NCBI GenBank assembly: GCA_030054735.1 | Contig: JASGVX010000143.1 | Location: 1 to 64,000, forward strand | DNA from: Methanobacteriota archaeon | Lineage (GTDB): Archaea; Halobacteriota; Methanosarcinia; Methanosarcinales; Methanosarcinaceae | Length of the DNA: 64,000 nucleotides | Direction: 5' to 3' | Shown: piece after piece, positions 1-8,794 of the stretch | How positions within the stretch are numbered: position 1 is the first letter of the stretch | How the letters are laid out: every line of letters begins with the position of its first letter | Notes under the pieces: generated by a model | What the model was told of the DNA's origin: nothing | Database searches by the model: none | The model's input: only the letters and a program-made list of their open reading frames with translations | Position numbers and translations under genes: made by a program

Positions 1-110
1 ATTCTGGAAAAAGAAAATGGTTTCAAAGGACTCCAGCTATGGCAGAAGGAATAACTGATCACATATGGACTTTAAAGGAACTATTAACATTTAGAGTTCC
101 TGTTCAATAA
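1..110 (+). pseudogene. transposase C-terminal fragment (runs in from left edge)
   Basis: Reading the frame that ends at the TAA at 108-110 gives a tail containing [20 protein letters not shown]. That ending resembles the C-terminus of integrase-type DDE transposases found in archaeal insertion sequences. The rest of the gene lies left of the window or is lost, so neither its intactness nor its exact IS family can be judged. It directly abuts the IS66 remnant to its right, so it marks one layer of a nested IS accumulation. Seen: the reading frame and motif. Inferred: the family. Confidence 0.55.
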
Positions 111-140
111 TTTAAGGACACTACCAAAATTTGTCCTGCT

Positions 141-941
141 ACCATAATAAGAGCAGAAAAAGAATGTTTCCAGAATTTAAAGGGTTTTGAAAATGTGATA
201 AAGGAGAAGATAATAACTTCTCCTGTAAGCAATTTTGATGAAACTGGGATGAAAGTTAATGGAGTAAGGCATTGGCTTCATGTAGCTTCAAATAATAAAT
301 ACACATGTTATTTTGCTCACTCAAAAAGAGGAACGGAAGCATTTAATGCCATGGGAATTCTTCCGGAGTTTAAGGGAATAGCAGTTCATGATGGATGGAA
401 ATCCTATAACGGTTATGAGTGTGACCATGCTCTTTGCAATGCTCATTTACAGAGAGAACTTACTGGAATCGAAGAAAATTATAAACAGATATGGGCTAAA
501 GAGATGAAGGAACTGTTAACAGAAATAAAAAAGTATACTGATGAATGTAAAGAGTAAGACAAAGAACTGAATTTTGAGCAAGTTAAAGCGCTAGAAAAAA
601 GCTTCGATTCTATCATCATGAAAGGAAATGAAGAAAATCCACCTTCTCTTAACCCTGAAAAACAGAGAATACCTAGCAAAAATCCAAAAACAAAAGCAAG
701 GAATATACTGGATAGGTTTATAGAAGACAAAGAAAAAATTCTGAGATTCCTCAATGATTTGAGAATTCCATTTGATAATAATCAGGCAGAAAGAGATATA
801 AGAATGATGAAACTGCAGCAGAAAATATCAGGAACTTTCAGAAACATACAAGGAGCGCAAGCTTTCTGCAGAATTAGAGCGTATATTTCTACATGTATAA
901 AGAATGGGGGCAATGCTATTGAAGCTATTCTAGCGGCCTAA
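141..941 (+). pseudogene. IS66-family transposase remnant, copy 1
   Basis: The frame encodes the IS66 DDE core (NFDETGMKV, then AVHDGWKSY and CNAHLQREL) followed by the conserved C-terminal block DNNQAERDIRMMK and a helix containing AFCRIRAYIST. An in-frame TAA at 555-557 splits it into two open stretches (195-557 and 618-941), with the same frame continuing across the stop, so this is a nonsense mutation. The N-terminal zinc-finger and coiled-coil part of IS66 is missing. Compared with copy 2 (6353-6751), the 3' end has an indel near 937 that gives an early stop after AILAA. The element is therefore inactive. The GTG at 195 is not a real start, because coding similarity continues upstream. 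Confidence 0.85.
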
Positions 942-984
942 AGGGGCGCCGCTATTATACTGAAAATGGAAAAATTTTGCTCAA

Positions 985-1000
985 CAGGTTGTCTCAAAAC
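985..1000. repeat. isolated family B terminal repeat
   Basis: CAGGTTGTCTCAAAAC here matches the outer end of the family B MITEs at 28551, 30130, 58470 and 62043, but no MITE body follows. It sits between the IS66 remnant and the next transposase fragment and is probably the leftover end of a larger element. Confidence 0.5.
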
Positions 1001-1022
1001 TATTCCCGATTATACATTTGGG

Positions 1023-1316
1023 TCAGAAACCCGTAATCTTTATCTTTTTTAGAAAACTTAATTCTATTGGTTCACCATGCTTAGAAAGTACGATCAAAAG
1101 CAGCAGTTTTTTACTTCCATTAAACCCGGAAGATTTTGTTCCTGAAAAGTCTACCAAGGTAACTGACACTTTACGCCCCTTCTTGATTTTTTTGTCATAT
1201 CTATTCGTAGAGCGATAAACATAATGACAGTCGCCTCGAACTTTGATTTCAAGACATTTTTCTCCAGTTTTACGCTGATCTTTAAGCCAGTCTCTTACCC
1301 AAGTTACCCTTATTCA
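1023..1316 (-). pseudogene. IS1634/IS4-like transposase N-terminal fragment
   Basis: The minus strand encodes WVRDWLKDQRKTGEKCLEI, then VRGDCHYVYRST and RYDKKIKKGRK. This resembles the start of IS1634-type archaeal transposases, where a CLEIRVRG-like segment is followed by a YVY strand. Only about 95 codons remain. Comparison with the second fragment at 54780-54990, whose first codons are ATG AAT ATA AAA, shows one extra base near the start here, so the frame is broken from the beginning. The non-coding IS end beyond the start codon is also shared between the two loci. The family assignment rests on remembered similarity. Confidence 0.55.
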
Positions 1317-1452
1317 CTATAACATAGGGTATATAGTATAAGTAAATTTCTATTTGAAATGGTTCAATTGAAGTTTAAAAAAGAAAAAAAGCAAATTGTA
1401 TGATATAGTCCCTATAATTAATTGGAGTTAAGGTTTAAACTGATTTTCACAT
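1236..1452. repeat. IS end shared with 54780-54990
   Basis: About 215 bp from the AACTTTGATTTCAAGACATT stretch through a GGAGTTAAGG-like end is repeated near 54.8 kb in the same orientation with scattered substitutions and small indels. It covers the transposase 5' end and the outer non-coding end of the insertion sequence. Confidence 0.7.
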
Positions 1453-1507
1453 TTCTCCATAGAGCTCAAAAAATAATTTATTTATATTTTGCGGCATTGT
1501 TACATTC

Positions 1508-1756
1508 ATGTACAGCAGAGACAAAGTGGTAGCCAATGTAGATAAAAGCCGAGAGTTTGGCGTGTTTGGAGATATTTTCAGGGAACTGCAAAGAGAAGAG
1601 ATGAAAGAAATTGAAACGAATCTGGGAGAAATCCGGGAAATCAGCTTAACACAGAATATGCTGGAGATAATGACTGAGATCAGTTCAACATTAAAAGAGA
1701 TAGCAGAGACGCAGAAGAAAATATTAGAAGAGCTTCAAACGAATAAAGTCGAATAA
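1508..1756 (+). CDS. small coiled-coil protein of unknown function
   Basis: An 82-residue protein. After about 25 residues it is almost continuous amphipathic helix rich in Glu, Ile and Leu (for example EIMTEISSTLKEIAETQKKI), which suggests a coiled coil or a helical oligomer. No membrane segment, cysteine or known catalytic motif is visible, and I do not recognise a family. A TATA-like TTTATATTTT at 1481-1490 lies about 22 nt upstream of the ATG, so the transcript would be nearly leaderless; no Shine-Dalgarno sequence is present. It lies between IS fragments and could be a surviving piece of a longer gene, but the TATA spacing supports a real small gene. Confidence 0.5.
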   Translation: MYSRDKVVANVDKSREFGVFGDIFRELQREEMKEIETNLGEIREISLTQNMLEIMTEISSTLKEIAETQKKILEELQTNKVE

Positions 1757-2438
1757 ATTCCTTTTCATACTCTTCTATTAGATAGTCATTTCACTTAAAC
1801 TTCTCACATATTCTTTTATTTACTCATATGCGTGGAGTCACAGAAACTAAGGAATGCTTGAAATATGACTTCAAGTTTTCACTTTTAGTGGCTATATAAT
1901 TGCACTTCACAATATCATTAATGACTAAAGAGGGCATTAACGCTTGAAATTAAATTTACTGTTTTTATATGCTCTTCGGTATCCTGAGTATCGAAGAAGA
2001 TCGGAAAAGCATCTATTCCGGCAAATTCTTTAAAGATTATAGCTTTTCCTTTCATACACTGGCAGGGCCGCATAAGGACCTAAATTCCGAGTACAGCTGA
2101 CCTGTCAGTTACGACAATAACCGTATTTTTCTTGAGAGTGTAAAGGTAAACAAGATTAGGATTTCCGCTAATTTTCCTGCAGGGTTCGGTAACTTCAGGA
2201 ATATAAGCGACACTGAGGTCATGGATTTTGCGCAGGTGGACTTTACCAAGTACACCCCAAAGCTTCCGTGCATTGCAAGTGATTCCTGATAAATTAAGGC
2301 ATGCATGCCATTATCCCTTTCAATATACTTTACTGCACTCATTTCAGAGTCGAGCCTTTGACAATTTGGCTATTAATGCTTTAAAATTAAATTAAACGCA
2401 TTAATTTCTCTTTTTTTTAAAAAATTACTTTTACTTAC
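1757..2438. other. gene-poor stretch with decayed coding fragment and IS right end
   Basis: No intact gene is seen. Around 2110-2290 the plus strand holds an interrupted open stretch (containing FGNFRNISDTEVMDF) that looks like decayed coding sequence but matches nothing I recognise; the minus-strand frame over it looks no better. From about 2340 to 2450 the DNA is the 3' end and outer terminus of the transposase fragment at 2439-2920, repeated at 42630-42735. Confidence 0.4.
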
Positions 2439-2920
2439 TCAGACATTCAACTTTCTAAAAGCTCCTGGTGCTCTTATCAGGTCATGTCTTCCAACTTTAA
2501 AAGCCGTAAGTGCCGTAAGTAATGTAGCAATATTGCTTATCGATACAAATGTTTTAGCCCATTCTCTCCCTCTTGTTGTTGTTTTTGACCTGTTGTATCC
2601 AACTACATCATTTGAGTTTTTTCTTTCAACAGTTGCTCTTATATTGTACAATTTTCCAAGTATTTTATGATAAATTCTTGGAATGTATTGAGCTCTAAAG
2701 TGGCTTCCCTTTTCTGTTTTTAAAATATTTCCAACACTATTTGCTCTTGCAGCTATGATTGGAATAATCCCATTCTCAATTACGGTTTCATTAGAAAGAT
2801 GACTATCCGGTCCTGCATCAGCGATCACAAAAAGCGGTTTTTCTGTTGCTGATTTCATATATTGGTTTATTGTATCCTGAAATATAGTGTTGTCATTTTT
2901 ACTAGTGTTGCGTCAGCGTT
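2439..2920 (-). pseudogene. DDE transposase C-terminal fragment
   Basis: The frame encodes LFVIADAGPDSH, VERKNSNDVVGYNRSKTT and a C-terminal RAPGAFRKLNV. Asp in ADAGPDS and Glu in VERKNS fit the second and third residues of an IS4/IS1182-like DDE triad, while the first Asp and the whole N-terminal half are missing. Coding similarity continues about 20 codons upstream of the first ATG (2858) and then stops, so this is a 5'-truncated remnant. Its 3' flank (2340-2450) matches a second solitary IS end at 42630-42735, which defines the right border of this element. It is not expected to make active transposase. Confidence 0.75.
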
Positions 2921-3138
2921 AAGCTGTCGTATATAGCCGATTACAACGATTTAAGGTCATATAATCCTTATTACTGACACGACAATAGGGTCTACATCAA
3001 AATATTCGCCTATTCCCCCGGCATACTCCGGCAATTATCCTGTTCTTTTTTGATCTGTAGAGTTTCTTCATATGACCAACTCCATTTCAGAATAACATAC
3101 TGAGTTTTGAATCAAGAGAAAGTTTTTCTATTATTCTA

Positions 3139-4227
3139 TCAGATACTTATCCACTCGCTCATAAGTTCTACGGATAAGAGGTTTTCCCCTATAGCTCGCA
3201 CATATACTCTGAAGGTCCTGTCTCCCGGGACCCTGAGCCCCTTTGCAACAAACTGATAAGTTCCTTCAGGCTCAATCATTACAGGATTGCTCTCTATCTG
3301 GTCCCATATTCTTCTCTCATTGTCTGCCTGGAGGGCAACATAAACAATGGCATTTTCTGCGGTCTCGGAACCCACATTTCTCAAAGTAACATTAACATCT
3401 ACCACCCCTTCTTTTTGAGAGTATTCGCATCGGGCACTGAAATCAAGGTTAATCAGGGGTCTTCTATATACAGGGATAACCTTGACTGGCTCATTTTCAT
3501 ACTCTTCAGGCATTTCTCCAATCTGCCAGTTTCTTCCTGTAGTTTCCAGATAGTAATAATGACTATTATTATATTCGAAACTCTTGCCTTCCGTTTCAGG
3601 GTCGCATTTTATTCCAAGAGCCATGTGCTCAGGAAGCTCCAGGAGGACGACATCGTAGCCCATCTCCTGCAGGATTGCTACCGCCAGGATAGAGGTATCT
3701 TCACAGTCTCCGCCATTATCATAAAGAGTTTCATAAGGAAAACGGGGGTACTGGTCATACCCCGAGCTTGTGAGGTCTGAAGTATAGTTCAGGGACTGGA
3801 TAAAAGAAACACAAAGCCCAGGTATCTTGTTTTCTTCAAGCCCGTACTCCTTTGAAAGAGAAAAGAGAGTATCTGCAATATTCTTAATTAACCATTCATC
3901 ATATGGGTCAGATGCAAAAAGGTCGTAGTCCCTTTTGCGTGTCCGTGACTCATATGCATGGTAAAGCTTATCATCGAGCAGTAGAGTAAGATGCCATCGG
4001 TATCCTTCGTAATTCCATGAATAGGATCTGGCAGATTTCCCTGGTTCTATGAGTTTTTCCATGACCAGAGCGTCAGAAAAGTTGGAATTCTCATGCTCGG
4101 CTCCAAGGTTATTCTCTACTCCTCCGCTGCCGGAATTCACGGTTAGCTCAGAAAAAGGCCAGAAAAAAATAACTCCTGCTACATAAACGAGTAAGAAAAT
4201 AAAGCTCAGTTTAATTATAGCTTTCAT
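3139..4227 (-). CDS. membrane-anchored transglutaminase-like protein
   Basis: A 362-residue protein. Residues 5-25 form one hydrophobic segment, either a signal anchor or an uncleaved signal. Residues about 130-230 form a transglutaminase-like fold with Cys175 in GGDCEDTSI, His201 in PEHMALG and a third conserved site in YYYLETTGRNW. The last ~100 residues (SARCEYSQ... to the end) look like a beta-sandwich of the CARDB or FxLYD kind. The active site would face outside, so a role in modifying or cleaving surface protein or polymer is plausible, but the substrate is unknown. Its ATG overlaps the stop of the DUF523-YbgA gene by 4 nt (ATGA), so the two are translationally coupled. Both are bracketed by IS66 remnants. 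Confidence 0.75.
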   Translation of the reverse strand: MKAIIKLSFIFLLVYVAGVIFFWPFSELTVNSGSGGVENNLGAEHENSNFSDALVMEKLIEPGKSARSYSWNYEGYRWHLTLLLDDKLYHAYESRTRKRDYDLFASDPYDEWLIKNIADTLFSLSKEYGLEENKIPGLCVSFIQSLNYTSDLTSSGYDQYPRFPYETLYDNGGDCEDTSILAVAILQEMGYDVVLLELPEHMALGIKCDPETEGKSFEYNNSHYYYLETTGRNWQIGEMPEEYENEPVKVIPVYRRPLINLDFSARCEYSQKEGVVDVNVTLRNVGSETAENAIVYVALQADNERRIWDQIESNPVMIEPEGTYQFVAKGLRVPGDRTFRVYVRAIGENLLSVELMSEWISI

Positions 4228-5237
4228 AATTTACTTCCATCCAGAAATATCTTACAAAATTTATATCCAGGGGTCTTCCTCAAATGAGACTCTACCGAAC
4301 CTATTTCCATCAAATCTTCAGGATACGGTTTGAAAAAGGTCTGATGCATCAGGTAGTCGCTCTCAAACCTTTCCATCCATAACTTGATTCTGTTTATTGC
4401 AGGACAGAGCGAAGCTTTTCCTTCACCGTATTTCTGGACCCAATCAAAAAACAGGGTCTTTTCACAGTTTGAAAGCTGGTCTGAAAAATATCCAGGAGAC
4501 TGCATTAATACATCTATGGGTGAAGTATATGCAGGAGTTCGGGAAAAAGCACTGTACAGGTGTTTTTCATAATTGGAAGTCAGCTCTTTCAAGGGCTTAC
4601 CTTCTCTATTTGCGGCAATTTCTCCTAATTTCCGGAGTTCAGCCTGATTATAAGCCATAAGAAGGAATTTATTCTGTGTATGGGAGCATATCAGGTTCTT
4701 CATACTGCTTTCGGACTTTACTTTCCCAAAGGCTGCAAATTTAAAAAGTTTTGTTAGAAAATGCTCTTTTATCCGGGCATTTCGGATCTTTCCTTCGTCC
4801 TCAACACGAAGGAAAGGATACATTTTCAGAACTGCGCCCCCAAAGTATCCCGAAGTCTTTTCAACTTCATCCTGATCCGCGGCAGACAGGTAAACCTTCA
4901 GGTCCTTGAACCCTGATGACAGAGACCTGAATTTCAGGATGAAGCCGTCAGCACCTTCTAGAGAATCAAGAAATCTGGAGCAGAAAGCTTTCATATTTTC
5001 AGTGACGTCCTTCATACTTGAAGGTTGAACAAGCCTGTGACTTCCTTTATTGAGGATTCTCACAGGGTTTACTGGAACTCCAAGCCCTGCTTCTACTTCT
5101 GGGCATACAGGCAGGAAATCAACGCACTTCTTAAGCTTTACATCCACAGGACTGCTAAGCATCTCACCATTATATTGGCAGTGGGCGAGCTCAAGACATC
5201 TGCTAAAAACATCCTTCGGCCGAGAAAATTCTCTCAT
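4224..5237 (-). CDS. DUF523-YbgA (DUF1722) fusion protein
   Basis: A 337-residue protein in two parts. Residues about 10-70 are DUF523-like, with Cys at CLELAHCQYNG and FLPVCPEVEAGLGVP; four to five cysteines in this part could bind metal or sulfur. Residues about 160-320 are a helical YbgA/DUF1722 domain (HTQNKFLLMAYNQAELRKLG and the C-terminal KLWMERFESDYLMHQTFFKPYP). The DUF523-YbgA combination is common in bacteria and archaea, but its biochemical role is not established. A GGGGGT sequence lies 4 nt upstream of the ATG. It is the first gene of a two-gene operon with the transglutaminase-like gene. Family assignment is firm; function is unknown. Confidence 0.8.
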   Translation of the reverse strand: MREFSRPKDVFSRCLELAHCQYNGEMLSSPVDVKLKKCVDFLPVCPEVEAGLGVPVNPVRILNKGSHRLVQPSSMKDVTENMKAFCSRFLDSLEGADGFILKFRSLSSGFKDLKVYLSAADQDEVEKTSGYFGGAVLKMYPFLRVEDEGKIRNARIKEHFLTKLFKFAAFGKVKSESSMKNLICSHTQNKFLLMAYNQAELRKLGEIAANREGKPLKELTSNYEKHLYSAFSRTPAYTSPIDVLMQSPGYFSDQLSNCEKTLFFDWVQKYGEGKASLCPAINRIKLWMERFESDYLMHQTFFKPYPEDLMEIGSVESHLRKTPGYKFCKIFLDGSKL

Positions 5238-5391
5238 CTAACCCCCATATAAAAAGGAATTACTTACATAAATTGTTTTCCAGAGAAAAAGGAGCATGAG
5301 ACTTAATTAAAATACAAACAAAAATATTATAATAAAGAAGATGAGAGCAGAATTTCGAAAAACAGAGGATTTTTTTCCGTAATCAAAAAGT

Positions 5392-5399
5392 GATATATA
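5392..5399 (+). promoter_or_regulatory. TATA box for peroxiredoxin gene
   Basis: GATATATA at 5392-5399 predicts a start near 5422 and a leader of about 115 nt before the peroxiredoxin ATG. The rest of the 300-bp gap between the divergent genes is A/T-rich with no other structure seen. Confidence 0.4.
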
Positions 5400-5538
5400 G
5401 AAGTGGGAAATAATATTAAGGTAGTTTTTGGGGACGATAAAGGGAACAGGTAGTACTTTTCAGGGTTCGGTACCTATACCTGATATCGTACTTCAGATAA
5501 CTGAAAAACGCTGGAACATAAAATGAGGTGAAAACAAA

Positions 5539-6225
5539 ATGGAAACTGAGTCAGAACAGATACGTATGCCTCTTATTGGAGATGATGCCCCTTCATTTAC
5601 CGCAGTGACCACACAGGGAACTATCAACTTCCCAGAGGACTATGAAGGAAAATGGGTTATCCTGTTCAGCCACCCTGCTGACTTCACACCCGTATGCACT
5701 ACAGAATTCATGACCTTTGCCAGTATGCAGGAAGAATTCAGGGAATTGAACACTGAACTTATAGGTCTTTCCATTGATAGCGTCTTTGCCCATATTGCCT
5801 GGCTTAAGGTGATAGAAGAAAAAATAGAATATAAAGGAATGAAAAACCTCGAGATCAAATTCCCGGTGATAGAAGACCTGAAGATGGATGTTGCTAAAAA
5901 ATACGGTATGATCCAGCCAAAAGCCTCAGACACAAAGGCTGTAAGGGCTGTATTTATTATTGATCCAGAGGGAAAAATCAGAACAATACTCTATTACCCG
6001 CAGTCAACCGGAAGGAATATGAATGAGATTAAAAGAATCGTAATCGCCCTGCAGAAAAATGCCGCCGAGGAAGTTGCAACTCCGGCTAACTGGCACCCAG
6101 GAGACGATGTGATAATTCCAGCTCCGGAAACCATGACAGGAGTTAAAGAAAGGCTTGGAAAGGAAGAAGAAGGAAGATATTGCCTTGATTGGTTCCTCTG
6201 CCTGAAAAAAGATAGCAAAAAATGA
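5539..6225 (+). CDS. peroxiredoxin (Prx6-type, archaeal three-cysteine form)
   Basis: A 228-residue peroxiredoxin that reduces hydrogen peroxide and organic peroxides in the cytoplasm. The peroxidatic site is HPADFTPVCTTEF, with Cys53 preceded by Thr50 and Pro51. The C-terminal arm (residues about 165-228, containing ATPANWHPGDDVI) is typical of the Prx6 subfamily. Near the end it has Cys215 and Cys221 in YCLDWFLC, the C-x5-C arrangement of archaeal thioredoxin peroxidases of the Aeropyrum type, so it probably works as a two-cysteine enzyme with a C-terminal resolving cysteine. A strong GAGGTGA lies 7 nt upstream of the ATG. It is monocistronic, followed by a palindromic hairpin at 6311 that could end transcription. 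It fits the oxygen-defence theme of cydAB at 59-61 kb. Confidence 0.93.
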   Translation: METESEQIRMPLIGDDAPSFTAVTTQGTINFPEDYEGKWVILFSHPADFTPVCTTEFMTFASMQEEFRELNTELIGLSIDSVFAHIAWLKVIEEKIEYKGMKNLEIKFPVIEDLKMDVAKKYGMIQPKASDTKAVRAVFIIDPEGKIRTILYYPQSTGRNMNEIKRIVIALQKNAAEEVATPANWHPGDDVIIPAPETMTGVKERLGKEEEGRYCLDWFLCLKKDSKK

Positions 6226-6286
6226 TTTTAGAGTATGAAAATACCAAATTACTTTTTTTAAAGATCAGAAAAACGTTATTTTACTT

Positions 6287-6307
6287 TAGCATGAAAATGC
6301 TTCCAAA
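6287..6307 (-). repeat. family A fragment
   Basis: TTAGCATGAAAATGCTTCC matches one end of the ~72-bp family A repeat (compare 56217 and 62212); the remainder is missing. It abuts the family E palindrome. Confidence 0.5.
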
Positions 6308-6310
6308 TAC

Positions 6311-6352
6311 GTAACTATTCAGGTAGCTTTAAAAGGCTACCTGAATACTTAC
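6311..6352. repeat. family E palindrome, copy 1
   Basis: A 42-bp near-perfect inverted repeat: GTAACTATTCAGGTAGC on the left and GCTACCTGAATACTTAC on the right, with a short T/A loop. A similar palindrome lies at 63372-63414. The right end of the neighbouring IS66 remnant (6737-6751) is a diverged version of the same arm, which suggests that the palindrome derives from IS66 ends. It follows the peroxiredoxin gene and could also act as a terminator hairpin. Confidence 0.7.
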
Positions 6353-6751
6353 AGGAAATGAAGAAAATCCACCTTCTCTAGCCCCTGAAAAACAGGGAAA
6401 ACATAGCAAAAATCCAAAAACAAAAACAAGGAATCTACTGGATAGGCTTATAGAACACAAAGAAAAAGTTCTGAGATTCCTCTACGATTTGAAAGTCCCA
6501 TTTGAACAAAATCAGGCAGAAAGAGACATAAGAATGATGAAATTGCAGCAGAAAAATCAGGAACTTTCAGAAACATACAAGGATCGCAAGCTTTCTGCAG
6601 AAATAGAACGTATATTTCTACAAGTATAAAGAATGGGTTCAATGTTATAGAAGCTATTCTTGCGGTGCGTAAAGGAGCGCCGCTATTACAACTGAGAAGG
6701 AAAAATTTTGCTCAAAAATTATTTTTTTTATCAATAGGCTGAATAGTTGCC
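6353..6751 (+). pseudogene. IS66-family transposase remnant, copy 2
   Basis: About 365 bp are clearly homologous to 621-985 (copy 1), covering the C-terminal IS66 block (NQAERDIRMMKLQQK). One base has been lost after LQQK (AAAAATCAGG here against AAAATATCAGG in copy 1), which shifts the frame. The 3' end is longer than in copy 1, encoding roughly AVRKGAPLLQLRRKNFAQK before a stop. The remnant starts directly at the family E palindrome and ends with GGCTGAATAGTTGCC, which is complementary to the palindrome arm. It therefore looks like an internally deleted derivative still bounded by terminal repeats. It is inactive. Confidence 0.75.
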
Positions 6752-6817
6752 AAAAAAGATTTGTGTGGAGGAAGAATTAATCCACCTTTAAAGCATCCCT
6801 TTTTTGGAGGGGAGAGT

Positions 6818-7276
6818 TCAGTTAACTCCCCTTACCTGAAGCAGCTGGAAGTCAATATCATCAGGAATTGTAGCAAGGAACACAAAGGTACTGTATCCCA
6901 GTTTCTGGACTTCTTTGATTGCATTGGCCTGGTTCTCATCCAGATCTCTTGAGTTACTTACTATGCAGAAAGACTTCCTGCTTCCAGTATTCACAAGGAA
7001 GTTAAAGGCCGTCCCATGGGTATTGAGGAAGGTGACCAGGTCCTTAAGCTCATCCCAGCTATTGCACATGTGGAGATTCTTGGACCCCATATTTTCCACA
7101 TACCAGTCCCGGCTAACATAGGAGTAGGATGCATACTGTTCGTTCAGTTCATCAAAAGCCTTGATGATTTTGTTAAGGTCTTTTTTGAGGTTTACCCATT
7201 TCCAGTTCTGTGTTGTGAAATAGCGGCTTGCCGCTATCTCAAAAATTGCCTGTTTATCTTCCTTTTCGAGTTTCAT
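6818..7276 (-). CDS. hypothetical protein, 152 aa
   Basis: A soluble, mixed alpha/beta-looking protein with no signal peptide or membrane segment. Blocks that stand out are KQAIFEIAASRYF near the N-terminus, WDELKDLVTFLNTHGTAFNFL in the middle and KLGYSTFVFLATIPDDIDF near the end. I do not recognise a family. It lies 36 nt downstream of the DHPS-like gene on the same strand and is probably cotranscribed with it, but that alone does not justify a role in pterin metabolism. Codon use looks like that of the neighbouring genes, so it appears to be a real gene. Confidence 0.6.
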   Translation of the reverse strand: MKLEKEDKQAIFEIAASRYFTTQNWKWVNLKKDLNKIIKAFDELNEQYASYSYVSRDWYVENMGSKNLHMCNSWDELKDLVTFLNTHGTAFNFLVNTGSRKSFCIVSNSRDLDENQANAIKEVQKLGYSTFVFLATIPDDIDFQLLQVRGVN

Positions 7277-7312
7277 ATTCTCACATCTCTCTTTTTGCCT
7301 GATTTCAGGTAT

Positions 7313-8794
7313 TCAAAATATATCATCCTGGGCATAACTCCGGTTGAAGCGCAGGGCAAGTTCAGCTTTTTCCAGTTCTCTTCCAAGATATGCAGCGTGA
7401 TCCAGGCGCGAGACCAGTTCGAGTTCAAGCAACGTGTCCATAACCTCCCTGGCACTTTCTCCTGCAATCGCAGCTTTCTCGTGTTCGGCTACAATCAGTC
7501 CTCCGTATCCTGCAATTTTATCCGGAACAATCCGGATGCGAATCGGGCCTGCAGGGTCTGCACGCCAGCTTTTCGAAGCTCTGGCAGTAATCAGTTTTTC
7601 GGGGAGAGAGCTATCAGGGCGCCTCCGTTTTTCCTTTATACAAAGGAGGTCGATACCAAGGTCCTTTGGGGAGCTTTCCCTTATCCTGCAGAGCTGCATC
7701 ATCTCAGAGGCTTTTTTCAGTTCTCCTATTGAGCCCTGGGCTTTATCGCTGTATTCGGGTGTAAAAAGGATGCTTGCTCCGGCTTCTGACCCTATTCCAC
7801 AGAGTGTGGCATTTACTCCTATCGTATCCACATCCATGAGTTCCGTTACATTGCCAGCTCCGAAAAATAACGGGATTCCAGGATACATTCTGTGAAACTC
7901 ATAGTAGCGCACGATAGATTCGGTTATATTATGGCCTACAGGGTCAAGGACAGGGTCGGCTATAATTTTTTCAATCCCGAGCTTGCGGGCAGCTTCTATA
8001 TTTCTCACCAGGCTTTCCAGGCTGTTTCCTTCATCTGGAATAATAACTGCTGCAACGTCCGCCTTTGCAACAGCCGGGCCTGCGGTTTCCATGTTCGTGC
8101 TGTTAAGGCTCAGAACAAGGTCTGCTCCTGCTTCTATTCCTTCCTTTATTAGCTCAGGGTCAAGAGTATCTATACTTATCGGAATGTATGTGAGGGATTT
8201 TGCAAGGGATACCGTGCTCCAAAGCTGTCCTGGAAGAGTGTTAAGTGAGGCTCCAAGGTCAATAATATCTGCCCCCCTGGCGATAAAAGCTTCGATTTTT
8301 GTCCTCAGGTCTGCGGGATTTAACTCCGCTGCTCCAACAATCTCTCCCATGACTTTCATACGGGATCTTCCTCCCAGTTTTACTCCTCTGAGAGTCAGGG
8401 GGGAAATGGCTTCTTCTTCGGCTTCCCTGATAAGCTCGAGAGCCATTTCCTTTTGCACATTTGAAAGGAGTTCACAGGCCGGGACCTTCTCGGAAAACTC
8501 AACTTCCTCTGCAAAACGGAGTACAAAGCCAAGGTCATAAGCATGTTTTGAGCCCAGCCGAATTCTAGAGCCCAGCTCATCCGATGCCTTTGAAAAGTCC
8601 CCTGCTACAAGTCCGGGAAGCAGAATAAGGTCATATTTTTTTGAGAACCCCGCTTCCTGAAAGGCTTTTATAAGCTTTTTAGGGGTTATAAAGGCAGCAA
8701 TGTCAATATCTGCCACAAGGACGTCTGCTTTTTCTCCGACTGCTTTCCTCACGGTATTTTCCGCAAGCCGTCCTGTTGCAATCAAAATTTCCAT
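7313..8794 (-). CDS. dihydropteroate synthase-like protein (MJ0301 type)
   Basis: A 493-residue protein. The centre (residues about 145-400) is a pterin-binding TIM barrel: GEIVGAAELNP, ADIIDLGASLNTLPGQ, PISIDTLDPELIKEGIEAGAD and IIADPVLDPVGHNITES correspond to the pterin-binding loops of dihydropteroate synthase. It has an archaeal N-terminal extension of about 145 residues and a C-terminal extension of about 90. Proteins of this type are linked to assembly of the methanogen folate analogue (tetrahydrosarcinapterin), where ribofuranosylaminobenzene rather than p-aminobenzoate is the acceptor; the exact reaction is less well established than the fold. It is probably the first gene of a two-gene operon with the 152-aa gene. 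Confidence 0.8.
   Translation of the reverse strand: MEILIATGRLAENTVRKAVGEKADVLVADIDIAAFITPKKLIKAFQEAGFSKKYDLILLPGLVAGDFSKASDELGSRIRLGSKHAYDLGFVLRFAEEVEFSEKVPACELLSNVQKEMALELIREAEEEAISPLTLRGVKLGGRSRMKVMGEIVGAAELNPADLRTKIEAFIARGADIIDLGASLNTLPGQLWSTVSLAKSLTYIPISIDTLDPELIKEGIEAGADLVLSLNSTNMETAGPAVAKADVAAVIIPDEGNSLESLVRNIEAARKLGIEKIIADPVLDPVGHNITESIVRYYEFHRMYPGIPLFFGAGNVTELMDVDTIGVNATLCGIGSEAGASILFTPEYSDKAQGSIGELKKASEMMQLCRIRESSPKDLGIDLLCIKEKRRRPDSSLPEKLITARASKSWRADPAGPIRIRIVPDKIAGYGGLIVAEHEKAAIAGESAREVMDTLLELELVSRLDHAAYLGRELEKAELALRFNRSYAQDDIF

Noticed and set aside
2109-2342. 77-codon minus-strand frame near the IS debris
   Set aside because: No family, no promoter or ribosome site, and the plus strand there looks equally like decayed coding sequence.
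7016-7732. 238-codon plus-strand frame
   Set aside because: It overlaps the DHPS-like and 152-aa genes on the other strand, whose protein families and codon use are clear or more convincing.
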